A stretch of DNA of 64,000 nucleotides from Typha latifolia (Eukaryota > Streptophyta > Magnoliopsida > Poales > Typhaceae), in assembly GCA_019914945.1 (NCBI GenBank), contig CM034100.1, positions 8,381,096 to 8,445,095 of the forward strand, read 5' to 3'. The position numbers and the translations under genes are program-made. This document shows positions 9,898 to 20,700 of the stretch, one piece after another (positions within the stretch are counted from its first letter, which is position 1; every line of letters starts with the position of its first letter). The notes under the pieces were generated by a model. That model was not told the DNA's origin, made no database searches, and worked only from the letters and a program-made list of their open reading frames with translations.

Positions 9898-10898
9898 TGA
9901 TATGATTCGGACTTTACCAATGTCGTCTTAAGCATAGATACACTTTAGGGATGTCTTTGTTTTTGATTTTAGTGTTTAATTCACAAAAAAAAAAGTTTTA
10001 TGTAGGTCGCGTTCGAACGCGCTTGTGAACGCCTGCATCAGGTTCGCACATCCAAAGAATGTGAAATATGCGTTTGAACGCACCTGCGAACACCTGCATC
10101 GCGTTCGTAAATCCAGAAAAGTGCAGAATATGTGCATTCGAACGCGCCCGAGCGCGTTCGAATGCGGTCGGCGAAAATGTACTGTTTAGGGTTAATAGTT
10201 GTCATTTTTTAATTGTTTGGTTAGCCTCTAAAGGTGTGGATGGGAACCATGAAATTATTATTGATGAATTGAGTTTCTGCATCGCGTTCGCAAATCCAGA
10301 GAAGTGTGAAATATGTGCGTTCGAACGTGGTCGGCGAAAATATACTGTTTAGGGTTAATAATTGTCATTTTTGAATTGTTTGGTTAGCTTCTAAAAGTGT
10401 GGATGGAAACCATGGAATTATTATTGATGAATTGAGTTTTTGCCCTGCCTCCTTCGTCTTCTTCTCTCCCATTCTCTTATTCTCCGGCGTTGTCGCTTTT
10501 AGCCTCCCTCATCCGGCCAATCACCTTAGTCCTCCTTCTTCCAATCTATCTATCACTTTGCCCTAACCCTTCCATCACCTATAACCCTTCCATCTCCACA
10601 TATTCATCGGTGCCACCCCATTAACGCCAGTCCACCACCATCCACCATCATCTACGGATCCTAAGACAGACTACCCAATATTCGTCCACTAATCAAATGA
10701 TATCTCGAGATCTCGATATCCGATTTGCCTAAAAATGATTTTTTGGAAATCTTTTTTCTAGGGCTACAACATATAAAAATCTCACGTCGATCTGATGGCA
10801 GCATATTTTGAGATATATTTTCAAAGTTTCCTATCAAATCCTATCCATATCTAAAAATCGGAAAGGATAGAACCTTGGCCTAAGGGGAGATTGTATCA
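9898..10898 (+). mobile_element. 5' LTR of gutted chromovirus
   Basis: 1001 bp, longer than the 3' LTR because the U3/promoter block is duplicated: 10097-10276 and 10277-10441 repeat the same palindrome, GGTTAGCCTCTAAAGGTG-type core promoter and leader sequence. The degenerate primer binding site (CTAGTAACAAAGTC, 10901-10914) follows directly. The TATA box equivalent has decayed to CTCTAAAGG. Confidence 0.9.
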
Positions 10899-10900
10899 AG

Positions 10901-10914
10901 CTAGTAACAAAGTC
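10901..10914 (+). promoter_or_regulatory. Degenerate primer binding site
   Basis: CTAGTAACAAAGTC, three bases after the LTR end. It is a decayed form of TGGTATCAGAGCC seen at the same place in the 6602-7545 remnant. Confidence 0.6.
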
Positions 10915-11149
10915 ACCGTTCCTCAGACATGCGCTTCCTATGATGACAACCAAAGCCATAGCTGCACGGCGAGATGATGAAGAAGAGATTCTCCCAATAG
11001 AGGAAGGGAAAACGGTTACGGGGACTTTCACCCACGCAAGAACCGTTGCTGCAATGGTGCCTCCTCGAGTGGTCCTAAAACCATCCTAAGATTGAAGTAC
11101 AGCCTAGAGGTCCGGGACGAGCACTCACACATGCTTAAGTAGAGGAATG

Positions 11150-11855
11150 AAGAGCTAAAGGCCTATGCTTTTGTTGTGATGAGAAATTTGTACCCAAGCA
11201 TTGCTGCGCTAAACTGATAGGATCAGTGATGCTAATCGATGGATTGGAGGAGGCTGAGGATGAGATTACAAATGAAGTTGAGGATGTGGCTAGACAGCAA
11301 GGAGTAGTTGAGGAGCGACCTGTGGAGGACATGATGGCCGAGATCTCCCTCCACGCCTATTCCGGGACAGCCACACCAAAGACTTTGCAAGTGAATAGTG
11401 TAATCAAGATAACCATAGTGAGAATCTTGATCGATACCAGGTCCACCCACAACTTTATTGACAATAGGCTTCTTAGAAAGATTGGGCTTAAGTTGGAATG
11501 CATAGAAGGGTTCGATGTGACGATTGGAGATGGCACTACATTGCGGGTAGATTTCATTTGTAGAGGTGTGGAGTTGAAGGTGCAAGGCCAATGTTTCATA
11601 TTGGATCTTTATCCGTGGGCCTTGCGAGGTGCCGACATTATTTTGGGGACTCAATGGCTTCAAAGCTTGGGGCCCATGACATTTGACTTTACAAACCTCT
11701 CATTGACATTTTGGAGGAATGACCAAAGAGTGTTGCTGGATGGAAATCAACCGTTGATTGAACTTCCAAGCGTAGGGGACGCAAGTGAACTCGTTTCTTT
11801 CTTAGCACCCACTTTTCCTTGTTCTCAGATCTACGGAGAGCCAGGCAGGGGATAG
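11150..11855 (+). pseudogene. gag zinc-knuckle trace and aspartic protease
   Basis: At about 11155-11215 the frame RAKGLCFCCDEKFVPKH is the end of a gypsy gag with its CCHC-like knuckle. From 11226 a 209-residue frame starts MMLIDGLEE, and near residues 69-85 has VRILIDTRSTHNFID, the retropepsin active-site region. The usual D-S/T-G triad reads D-T-R, so the catalytic glycine is replaced and the protease is probably inactive. GADIILGTQWLQSLGPMTFD follows, as usual in plant gypsy protease. Downstream of residue 180 the reading frame jumps straight to the RNase H/integrase linker, showing the RT-RNase H deletion. Confidence 0.85.
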
Positions 11856-12623
11856 TGATCTGGTCCGACTCATGAAGGAGCTGAGAGAGAACCCATCAAG
11901 CCGTCCCGAGCACGAGGAGCGCGACGGGTTAGTACTCGAGCGTGGGCGGATCAAGGTACCTATGGACGAAGAGCTACGAAGACTATTGATGGCACACTTC
12001 CATGATACTCATATAGCAACCATGAAGGGGTCTTGCGTACCTACAAGCGGCTGGCCCAAAACTGTGCATGGACAACGATGAAATCGGACGTGAAGAAATA
12101 TGTGCGTGAATGCCAAATCTGCCAACTAGTCAAATTAGAGACGCTCAAACCCAGCGGGCTGTTGCAACCACTGCCTATACTGGAGAATATTTGGGAGGAC
12201 ATCTCCATGGACTTTATCGAGGGGCTACCGGAGGTTCGAGGACAATCGGTGGTGCTCATTGTGGTAGATAGATTGAGCAAATATACTCATTTCATAGCAT
12301 TGACGCACCCGTTTTCAGCGAAAAAGATTGCTGAAATTTTTGTTCGAGAAGTGGCGCGCTTGTATGGGATGCCTAGGACAATCGTGTCAGACCAGGATCG
12401 CATCTTCATCAGCGAGTTTTGGTCCGAGTTCTTCAGATTGCAAGGGAGTCAAGTCAACCTTAGTTTAGCTTATCACCCCGATACGGATGGCCAAACTGAG
12501 GTGGTGAATCGTAGACTAGAGCAATACTTGCGATACTTTGTGGCGGACCAACCAAAGGATTGTGTCAAATTCCTTCGAGGCAGTTTATGGGCGCACTCCC
12601 CCAATCTTGCGTGCCTACGATAG
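11856..12623 (+). pseudogene. Integrase (zinc-binding and catalytic core), frameshifted
   Basis: Two overlapping frames. 11872-12081 has ERDGLVLERGRIKVPMDEEL and MAHFHDTHIATMKG, the N-terminal HHCC region (first half). A frameshift near 12033 leads into 12033-12623 with KYVRECQICQL (CC of HHCC). The core shows the catalytic triad: ISMDFIEGLP, IVSDQDRIF and HPDTDGQTEVVN. All three acidic residues are present although the neighbouring RT is gone. A second frameshift near 12560 leads to the C-terminal domain. Related to Tekay/Reina-type chromoviruses. Confidence 0.9.
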
Positions 12624-13139
12624 ACTCGCGGCAGTGGATAGGACCGAGCTCGACTTGGAACTTGCTGATCGAGATGAGACCTTGAGACCACTCAATATTC
12701 ACCTAGCAACAGCCCAAAACCACATGAAACAAACTCATGACAGAGGCCGACGTGAGTGGGAGTTTGAGGTGGATCAATTAGTGTTCATTCGAGCTCAACT
12801 GTACTGGCAATCCACATTGAGGCAAATTTTGAAGCAGAAGTTGGGTCACAAGTACTATGGTCCATACCGAGTGCTAAAAGAATTGGTCAAATAGCTTACT
12901 TGGTTGGACCTACCGAAGGAACCAGGATCCATCCGATTTTCCATGTATCGGCATTGAAGGCCCAGATCAGGCCTAACCATGTGGTGGGTTCGGCCTTGCC
13001 CGAACCAATGGAGGAAGATGGTCGAACTGAACTGGTCCGAGTCTTAGGCCGCAGGAGAAGACGCCATGGATCCAAATTAGAGATCGAAGTGCTGATCGAG
13101 TGGCTAGGCAAGCCCTCTGAGGAGTCTACTTGGAGCTAG
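12538..13139 (+). pseudogene. Integrase C-terminus and chromodomain
   Basis: 12538-12894 holds VYGRTPPILRAYDRLAAVD (GPY/F-side linker), HMKQTHDRGRREWEFEVD and HKYYGPYRVLKEL with a stop. 12900-13139 holds GTRIHPIFHVSALKAQI and the chromodomain VLGRRRRRHGSKLEIEVLIE followed by WLGKPSEESTW. Chromodomains at the integrase C-terminus define chromoviruses and are thought to steer integration to heterochromatin. The polypurine-like GCGAAAGCGTGGTGGAT precedes the 3' LTR. Confidence 0.88.
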
Positions 13140-13207
13140 AGTCAGATATCATGGATCACTTTCCCAATTTCAAACCTTGAGGACAAGGTTGCGAAAGCGT
13201 GGTGGAT

Positions 13208-14155
13208 TGATATGATTCGGACTTCACCGATGTCGTCTTGAGCATGGATACACTTTAGGGATGTCTTTGTTTCTAATTTTAGTGTCTAATTCACAAAAAA
13301 ATAAGTTTTCTGTATGTCGCGTTCTAATGCGGGTGGAGTGAATGCGGGTGGAGTGCGTTCGAATGTGGGTGGAGTGTGTTTCTCTGGATTCGCGTTTGAT
13401 TGCGGGTGCATTAGGTTCGCAATCCAGAGAGTGCAAAATGTGCGTTTGAATGCGCTTGCAAATGCCTGCATCGCGTTCGCAAATCCAGAGAAGTATAAAA
13501 TATGTGCGTTCGAACGCAATCGGGCGCGTTCGAACACGGCCGACGAAAATGTACTGTTTAGGGTTAATAATTATCATTTTTGAATTGTTTGGTTAGCCTC
13601 TAAAGGTGTGGATGGCAACCATGGAATTATTACTGATGAATTGAGTTTTTGCTCTGCCTCCTTCGTCTTCTTCTCTCCCATTGTCTCGTTCCCCGACGTC
13701 GCAGCCGCTTTTAGCCTCTCTCATCCGGCCAATCACCCTAGTCCCTTAGGGGCGGCCCACTCCTCCCCCTTCTTACAATTTATCTATCACTTTGCCCTGA
13801 CCCTTCCATCACCCATAACCCTTCCATCTCCATGTATTCACCGGTGCCACCCCATTAACGCCGGTCCACCACCATCCACTATCATCTAAGATCTCGTGCC
13901 TCCATCCACAGATCCTAATACAGACTACCCGACATTTGTCCACTAATCGGACGATATCTCGAGATCCCGACATCTGAATCGCGTGAAACTTGATTTGTTG
14001 GAAAGCTCTTTTTGGGGCTATAACATATCAAAATCTCACTCGATCCGATGGTGGCATCTTTTAGGATCTATTTCCAAAGTTCCGTGTCGATCCCGGTCCA
14101 GATCTGAAAATTGAAAAAATCGAACCTTGGCTTGGCCTAAGGGGAGATCGTATCA
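13208..14155 (+). mobile_element. 3' LTR of gutted chromovirus
   Basis: 948 bp, TGATATGATT to GATCGTATCA, then CATCC. It has its own small tandem of a GCGGGTGGAGTG unit at 13328-13375. Palindromes at 13506-13540 are partly decayed. It lacks the promoter duplication of the 5' LTR. Confidence 0.92.
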
Positions 14156-15446
14156 CATCCCTAAACTCAAAAATACTATCAAAAGAGCTTCTATTGTACA
14201 AAACTTTGTGATTATGTTTTAAGAATCTACAATGGCCAATATATGAAAATTTTTGGCTACGCTTCAAATATTAAGAACAAGTGCCCTTTTACATGATGGA
14301 CATGTTAATCGTTATTTAGTAGTTTATCCCCTAGAATAAAAAAATATAACACCATTACTTTTGTTGATGTTAAAAATTAGTGGCATGAGATAAGCTTTGC
14401 TGAGTATTCTTGATTTTGATATGAGAATGATAGCCTCTAAATCCACTACTAATTCGAAATGCCACTATAAAGACCATAGTTTGATCTTTCTACGTGGTAA
14501 AATTTTATACACTAGGTGTAGGTTTATTATACATGTTTTATTTAATTTAATTTAATTTAATTTTTTTTAGGCTAAGCCATAATGAAGGTGAAAACAATAG
14601 CAATGCCTCAACTATTGGACACTTCGGGAGTTTTATTTTTAATACTAAGAATTTTGGGATGTCTTAGAACTACTTTATTTTGGTATAATCACTTTTGGAT
14701 AATTATAGATCTAAGTACATGATTTTAAAACATAGCATATATTTAACTCTTTTTAGATGGTTGTGGATGTGTATATACTCCATAGGCAAGTGATTTTCAT
14801 TTAGATATATAATATATTATTTCTGAACTTGTTTTTATAGGATTATCTTTGCTATATAAATATTTTGTTGATACACAATAGAAAGTAATAATGTCTTTGA
14901 TTGCACTATATTACTGAATATTTGAGTTTAGAACAATTATAGTGCCAAAAATTTTAATATATAATAAAATTAAGTAATTACCATTAGCGGCATTTATGTA
15001 AATGCATTGGAATATAAATTAAAAAATTAAAAAATAGCTACATTGGCATTTGATAAATGCCACTAAATATTTACTATCATTAGAAAAAATGCCACTAGTT
15101 ATTAACTGGTATTGTAAAAAGGTGACTAATTTTTATCGGTATTTCTGCAAATGTCACTAAATATTTATTGGTTATTGTTAAAAATATCATTAAATATTAC
15201 TAGCATTTTGTTTGAGTGTTATAACCTAGATTGATAATTACAAAATGTCACTAAATGTCACTATTGATAGCTCTTGCCGGTAGATGTTAGATTCCGCTAA
15301 ATATAACAAAAAAATGCTAATGTTGACCAACTTCGACATGCTTTTAAGTAACATTTGTCGAAATGCCAATATTGAACTATAGTAACATTTTGGGTACTTT
15401 TATGACCATTTTTCAATGCAAATATAACCTGAATTTTCTGTAATAA
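14156..15446 (-). mobile_element. CACTA transposon remnant, 5' part with subterminal repeats
   Basis: Minus strand: near 14260-14165 the frame SYIGHCRFLKHNHKV and FDSIFEFRDATT resembles the end of the TNP2 transposase region, continuous with 9290-9897 once the insertion is removed. From about 14360 to 15420 short GCCACTAAAT/AGTGGCATTT-like repeats occur on both strands, as in CACTA subterminal regions. The end near 15446 reads TTACAGAAAATTCAGG on the minus strand, close to the CACTACAGAAAA-type terminus but with the CACTA bases mutated. The 3-bp target duplication was not found. Confidence 0.6.
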
Positions 15447-15709
15447 GTCTAAATGCAGGGTTCTATATGTCAATTTTCTTAAATTTTAAGATAATTAATT
15501 ATTTTCGAAGGTTGATTGATCACAATGCTCATGATCATATAACTTGAATTTCTCGTTGTTCTCTTTGTAATGGCATATTTTGAATGCTAGCATAATCTGA
15601 ATCACCTGTAATGCATCTAAATGCATGCCAATTTTGCTAGATTTGAAAACATAACCAGTTTTTTTTTAAGGCTACGTGATCATCTTTTCTCGTTGTTCTC
15701 TTTGTTAAT
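15447..15709. repeat. Diverged tandem duplication beside CACTA end
   Basis: 15447-15571 and 15612-15709 are similar: TCTAAATGCA, a CAATTTT stretch, then TCGTTGTTCTCTTTG in both. No gene. It lies between the transposon end and the PPR gene's 3' side. Confidence 0.6.
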
Positions 15710-16100
15710 CACCTTCACGCTTAAGAAGGCTTTGTATGCGACTCTGAATATTTGTAGTATATAATAGCTTTGCTCAAAGGAATCAAAGAACAAAGTGTAC
15801 TTTAACAGAATAGAAGACATGCGAAGATTGGTGGAGGAACTCAATGTTAGCTTTCAAAATTTTCTCATTCTTACTACTGGAACAAAGTATACAGTATTTA
15901 CCATTTGGGAGGACAGTATCCATTGGAGTGCTCCAAAAGTATGGCTAACGAATAAATCATAACCAACATTATATTCAGCTGCTTGTCTCAATCATACTCT
16001 TTCTTTATACTTCTTCAAACTTTCTTCTTTCACTTCATTAGAAAAAGAAAATCGTCATGTATTTTAATATAATCGTCAGAACCCATCTCTAAGTTTAGTT
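15710..16100. other. PPR gene 3' flank
   Basis: AT-rich with no recognised domain. It presumably contains the 3' UTR of the PPR gene transcribed leftward, but no convincing polyadenylation signal could be picked. Confidence 0.4.
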
Positions 16101-18008
16101 TCATAGCTCGATCCTACTCCATCCAGGCTCCTTAATCAGTCTTCTCTTGTTTAGAGAACTCCTAAAAGCAGTTGCCTCTTCCCATTTACCTATGCAGGTG
16201 TACACATTAGACATTAAGACATATTGTTCAGCTTCTAGTATCTCCTGCTTCAGTAGTTGCTTTGATATTAATTCTCCTAATTGACTGTTATGATGAGCTG
16301 TGCATGCGTTAAGCAGGGGAGCCCAAACCTGATTCTGCAATTTGATGGGCATCTGACAAATAAACTTTGAAGCAATATTTATTTGACCAGCTTTACTGAG
16401 AAGATCTACTATGCACATATAATGCTCAATTGTTGGATCAATACCGTAATCTGTCTGCATGCTCCTGAACCATTTCAGTCCTTCATCCACCAAACCAGAA
16501 TGGCTACATGCTGATAAGATATTAGTAAAAACAATAGCATCTGGCTTGATAGCTTCTTTCTGCATTTCCTGGAAGAAAGAAAGAGCTTCTGTGCCTTCCC
16601 CGTGACATGCATATCCACTTATCATGGTACTCCAAACAGTCAAGTCTTTTGCAGGGATACCATCAAATATTTTTCTTGCTCGTTGTAAGATTCCACATTT
16701 GCAGTACATGCGAATCAATCCAGTCTGAACTCGTAAATCTAATTCAAGTCTGTTTGCTACTATGTACTCTTCAACTTTTTCCCCGATTGCAACTGATCCA
16801 ATGTCAGCACAGGCTGAAAGAATGACGGAAATGGTTGCTTCATTTGGTCTAACAGTTGAATTCAACAAATTTTGAAATAGTTCAAGTGCTTCTCGTGAAT
16901 GACCACCGTTAACATATCCACTTATCAATGAAGTCCACAAGAAGACATTCTTCTCTGAAACTGAATCAAAAACCTTTCGAGCTGATATAATGTCTGCACA
17001 TTTTGCATACAAATTTACTAATGATGTGACAATATCTCCTTCATGACCAAAGCCACTTTGGATAACAAAAGCATGCAAACCGCGGGCTGTCCATAAACTT
17101 CCAGACTGCACACCAGCCAAGATGACATTTACTAATGCGATTGAGTCTAGCCTGTTTCCACCTCTGCGCATGCGGTTAAAGAGATCAAACACCTTCATGT
17201 AATCTCCTATTCTCAAATACCCGCATGCCATCGCAGTCCAAGTGACAACGGACTTTCCTTCCATGCAATTAAACAAAAGGCAAGCATCAACGATTAGGCC
17301 ATAGCGGACAAACATGGAGAGGACCGAGTTACGAAATTGCAAATACGAATCAACTCCAACTTTAATCCCGCAAGAATATACAGAGAGACCATGTCTTAAA
17401 GCCGAGACCGAACCCATGCAACCAGAGATGAGGCTTATATATGTACTACAGCTGGGCTGCACACCGGACCCACGCATCTCATTAAAAAGCCCCATCGATT
17501 TGTCGGTTTGAGCATCCTTAGAGTACGCAGAGATCATGCAATTCCAGGAGACCAGGCCTCTGTGGTGCATTTCAACAAACATCTGCCATGACTCTGAGAA
17601 ACTAGAGCACTTGGAGTACATGTCCAGTAGGGAGGTCTGCACGAATGTGTTTCCTTGGAAGCCCAACAAGATGGCGTGAGCGTGGAGTTTCCTGCCGTCC
17701 CATACGGAGCCCAACTTGGCGCAGGCCTTGGCAACGAAGGGGAAAGTGAAGTCGTCGCCGTGAACTCCGGATCTCAGCATGGAGGAGTAGAGATGTAGGG
17801 ACTCTGAGAACAACCCCTTTCTTGTGGAAGACTGTATCATATGATTCCATGTCTGCAAAGATGTTAGTTTCGGGACTAGGTGGAAATGGGATGACATACG
17901 TTTTGGTTTCCACGAACATAGTTTTGTGTATTTAGGCGTTGTCAATATATCTAACGAGGGGGAAAGATAACAAACATAGTACCAAAAAAGACTAACCAAA
18001 GGGGTCAT
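16101..18008 (-). CDS. PLS-type pentatricopeptide repeat protein, E-class
   Basis: Single-exon 635-residue frame with no stops, as is usual for plant PPR genes. Degenerate 31-36-residue helical repeats run from about residue 50 (TWNHMIQSSTRKGLFSESL) to 560. Repeats such as YSKCSSFSESWQMFVEM, VSWNCMISAYSKDAQTD and VWSTMISGYACHGEGTEAL show the P-L-S pattern. Residues 561-635 (VWAPLLNACTAHHNS to EPGWSRIEL) form the E1 motif. The protein stops at once after it, without full E2 or DYW domains, so any C-to-U deaminase would have to be supplied in trans. Such proteins bind single RNA sites in mitochondria or plastids and act in editing, splicing or stability. Met38 is an alternative start; the N-terminus is a poor match to a clear transit peptide by eye. 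The exact orthologue is not recognised. Confidence 0.93.
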   Translation of the reverse strand: MTPLVSLFWYYVCYLSPSLDILTTPKYTKLCSWKPKRMSSHFHLVPKLTSLQTWNHMIQSSTRKGLFSESLHLYSSMLRSGVHGDDFTFPFVAKACAKLGSVWDGRKLHAHAILLGFQGNTFVQTSLLDMYSKCSSFSESWQMFVEMHHRGLVSWNCMISAYSKDAQTDKSMGLFNEMRGSGVQPSCSTYISLISGCMGSVSALRHGLSVYSCGIKVGVDSYLQFRNSVLSMFVRYGLIVDACLLFNCMEGKSVVTWTAMACGYLRIGDYMKVFDLFNRMRRGGNRLDSIALVNVILAGVQSGSLWTARGLHAFVIQSGFGHEGDIVTSLVNLYAKCADIISARKVFDSVSEKNVFLWTSLISGYVNGGHSREALELFQNLLNSTVRPNEATISVILSACADIGSVAIGEKVEEYIVANRLELDLRVQTGLIRMYCKCGILQRARKIFDGIPAKDLTVWSTMISGYACHGEGTEALSFFQEMQKEAIKPDAIVFTNILSACSHSGLVDEGLKWFRSMQTDYGIDPTIEHYMCIVDLLSKAGQINIASKFICQMPIKLQNQVWAPLLNACTAHHNSQLGELISKQLLKQEILEAEQYVLMSNVYTCIGKWEEATAFRSSLNKRRLIKEPGWSRIEL

Positions 18009-19240
18009 AAACTGACAACTGATGGGATTAAAATTTTTTTTTAAAAAAATTGATAAATTGGGTTTATTGTGTTTTCGGGATAAATTACAATTTACTCCGT
18101 GATTACGCCTAAAATCGATATGCCTGCCTAAACAATTTGCCTCCCCATGTTCTAGACTAATGTGAAAAAAATTGAACGGTTGTTAATAGAGCCATCAAAT
18201 TATTATAATACTTACATGATATTAATTGTTTACATGTTTGAGCAACTATGAAATTTTTACCTATTCTGTTCATTTTTTAAAATTATTGAGATATTTCATT
18301 CTATGGTCAGATACTAAGAGAACTAGTACAAAATATCAGGTTATCGAGTATCTTGTCCCACCCTCTAGCAGTGTTATCAAGAATGTTAAATGATCATTTT
18401 AACCGCAACTTTCCTCTCTTCCTTTCCTTCAAAATAAAAGTAAAATAGTTCATAAAAGGTCTAACTTTGATCATGTGATAGCCACATGATATTTTTTAAC
18501 AGAAAATCCTGACAAATAACTATACAGGTCATTTTGGAGGTTGTGCATACGTCAAAAAGGTCAATAAAACACTAATTATAAAATACATATGCCCTTCACA
18601 TGGAGAAATTTATAAGGTTATTACATGACATGTTGATCAATATTTTTATAAAGTATGCAAAATATATATCAAAAATATAAATAATCTCCATGCAAGAGAA
18701 TCCAAATAAATAAATAAATAAATACTAGAAGCCATAATTAGCCTCTATTAATACATGTCTATAACTAAAGAAAAAAAAAATAAAGGGCTAATATCCAACT
18801 AGTTTAAAATAAAATATCTAGAAGAAAGAAAACAAAAGCAACTACTCATGGATATGCTAGCATCGTCTTCCTCTACATTTGTTAATATTATGGTGGTGAG
18901 CAATACTGTCTAACAAGTAAAGTCCGAAATACTCTAATATAATAAAGACATATGATGAACATTATAATATATGCTCAAAAATACTACCACAAAGTAAATC
19001 ATAGCTAATAAAACTTAAGGTAAATTCTTGCATAACCATAATTTATATCAAATGTCTTCATAAATTCAATCAAGTAGACTATTAACCTTATATTGTTGAG
19101 TAATGCTAGATCTATATCTTATACAATCTTACTTTTACTATCACTAAGACCTTATTTGTTTTGAGTTCAGGAGGAGGGGGGGGGGTCTTGGAATTGGTTC
19201 AGAGACCCATAACCTAGTTCAATAATCAAACATCAAATTA
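18009..19240. other. Intergenic AT-rich region upstream of PPR gene
   Basis: Contains the PPR promoter side. The phrase GGGATAAATTACAATTTACT at 18078 and AAAATGACC-like text (minus strand) near 18535 resemble ends of plant Mutator-like or MITE elements, as does 46779 (GGATAATTTATTTTTCACCC). A run of 10 or more G lies near 19173-19187. No coding potential seen. Confidence 0.35.
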
Positions 19241-19248
19241 TCTTCTTC

Positions 19249-19508
19249 TATTTTTCTAATCTAGTTCGTAGTCACTCCCAAATAATTACTAATATATAAA
19301 TTTTAATATTATTTCAAATTAATTCTAATTTTATTCTTGATTTAAAGCTATTAACCTTATATCTTATCACTCTTATCTCACCTCTGTTTTTCTAATCAAG
19401 TTCAGTAGTCACTCCCAAATAATTACTAATATATAAATTTTAATATTATTTCAAATTGATTCTAATTTTATTATTGATTTAAAGCTATTAACCTTATATC
19501 TTATCAGC
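19249..19508. repeat. 137-bp direct tandem duplication
   Basis: AGTCACTCCCAAATAATTAC occurs at 19270 and again 137 bp later, and most of the unit, including GATTTAAAGCTATTAACC, is repeated with few changes. Confidence 0.9.
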
Positions 19509-19689
19509 CTTAACACGGCAAATGTATATTATAATATCATAAGTTATAATACACTTATAATATTTGTATATTATAGTAATAAGCACCATAATGACAAAAG
19601 GGTATTTTTGTCGATCAAATTTATTATCATTTATTTTCTAACAAAAGTAACATTTTTTTTTCACTTTTTCACATTAAATCATAAATAAT

Positions 19690-20700
19690 AAATATACTCT
19701 TACCCTAGTTTAGAACCAAACACCAAATTACTTTAGTCTAGTACAATGTACTTAAATGAAGACTAAGAAATGAGACCAAGTAATCTAATTTAGAGCTTAG
19801 CCTCATACTAAAATGGCCTAAGTGTCTAGTCCTTGTAGAAGGTAGTGTGATTATTGGAATGCCATAGAGACTAATTGACGTCACACTTAAATGACTAATA
19901 ATATAAGTATTATGTGATGGCGCTCTACCTATTATTTTGGGTTGAGTGAGTTAAGAACACTGTCTAGACATAACTCATACTTAATGATACATGCAAGTGG
20001 TGCAATGTCTCCTATCACATTATATAATATGATCATCAAATTTTATATGCTATAGTTATATACATGAAGTCTATCATGAATAAATCATTAAATAATAAAT
20101 AACTAAGAATTAAGTAAATAACATATATGTATGTCATAAAATGTAATAAAGACAAATAATCATCATCAAGCATTTATACTATTCATAGGCTAACATAGGG
20201 TCTAAACTTGCCTAAATTGTATCTAGATTGGGCAAATACTCCTCGATATGTGTATCAAGATGTTCCTTGCACGGCAATGGATCTAATGATTTATGAATGT
20301 AATTAGTGCATAAGCAAAAATAACTCACCTAGATCTAACTAATTATAGAAACTATGTATTGCTATTTTGAGCCTGAGTAAGCTTAATTTGAGCTTTTGCA
20401 TTTAGTGTCACAGTAATTATAATATTGATATTGATCTAATGAGTTATGAAAAGTAATAATCAAACTATAACCTTGTCACTAGTTTTGTTAATGCCATTAT
20501 TACTGATTACAAAAATTAACATGGATTACAATTTCTAATAATTATAATTTTTATTGTCCTAAATTAAACACTAATAAATAATTAGGACAACTACTAGAAA
20601 ATAAAATAAAATAATAAATAAATAAATATATTTTTGGGCCAACCAACGATCCGAATTTTTGGATTGGATAGTGACCTAGTCGTAGCCCACTAGGCCAAGT
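19690..20700 (+). repeat. Family B repeat, copy 1 (uninterrupted)
   Basis: Begins near TAGAACCAAACACCAAATTA and ends near GCCCACTAGGCCAAGT. The same order of sequence occurs at 22895-23423 plus 29635-30145, where the minus-strand chromovirus interrupts it. At the interruption this copy reads AATTGTATCTAGATTGGG, which gives the empty site. No protein domain found. Its nature (LTR or other) is open. Confidence 0.75.

Larger units (their letters stand above)
9898..14155 (+). mobile_element. Complete-ended, internally deleted chromovirus (Ty3/gypsy)
   Basis: 4258 bp with two LTRs (9898-10898 and 13208-14155), both starting TGATATGATT and ending GTATCA, and flanked by the 5-bp duplication CATCC. 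The interior keeps a zinc-knuckle trace, a protease, an integrase and a chromodomain in that order. All of reverse transcriptase and RNase H and most of gag are gone. It cannot move on its own, but its LTRs, integrase core and ends are fairly well kept. It sits inside a CACTA transposon. Confidence 0.93.

Noticed and set aside
10068..10352. Frame with two copies of IAFANPEKCEICAFER-like sequence
   Set aside because: It comes from the duplicated LTR promoter block, not a protein repeat.
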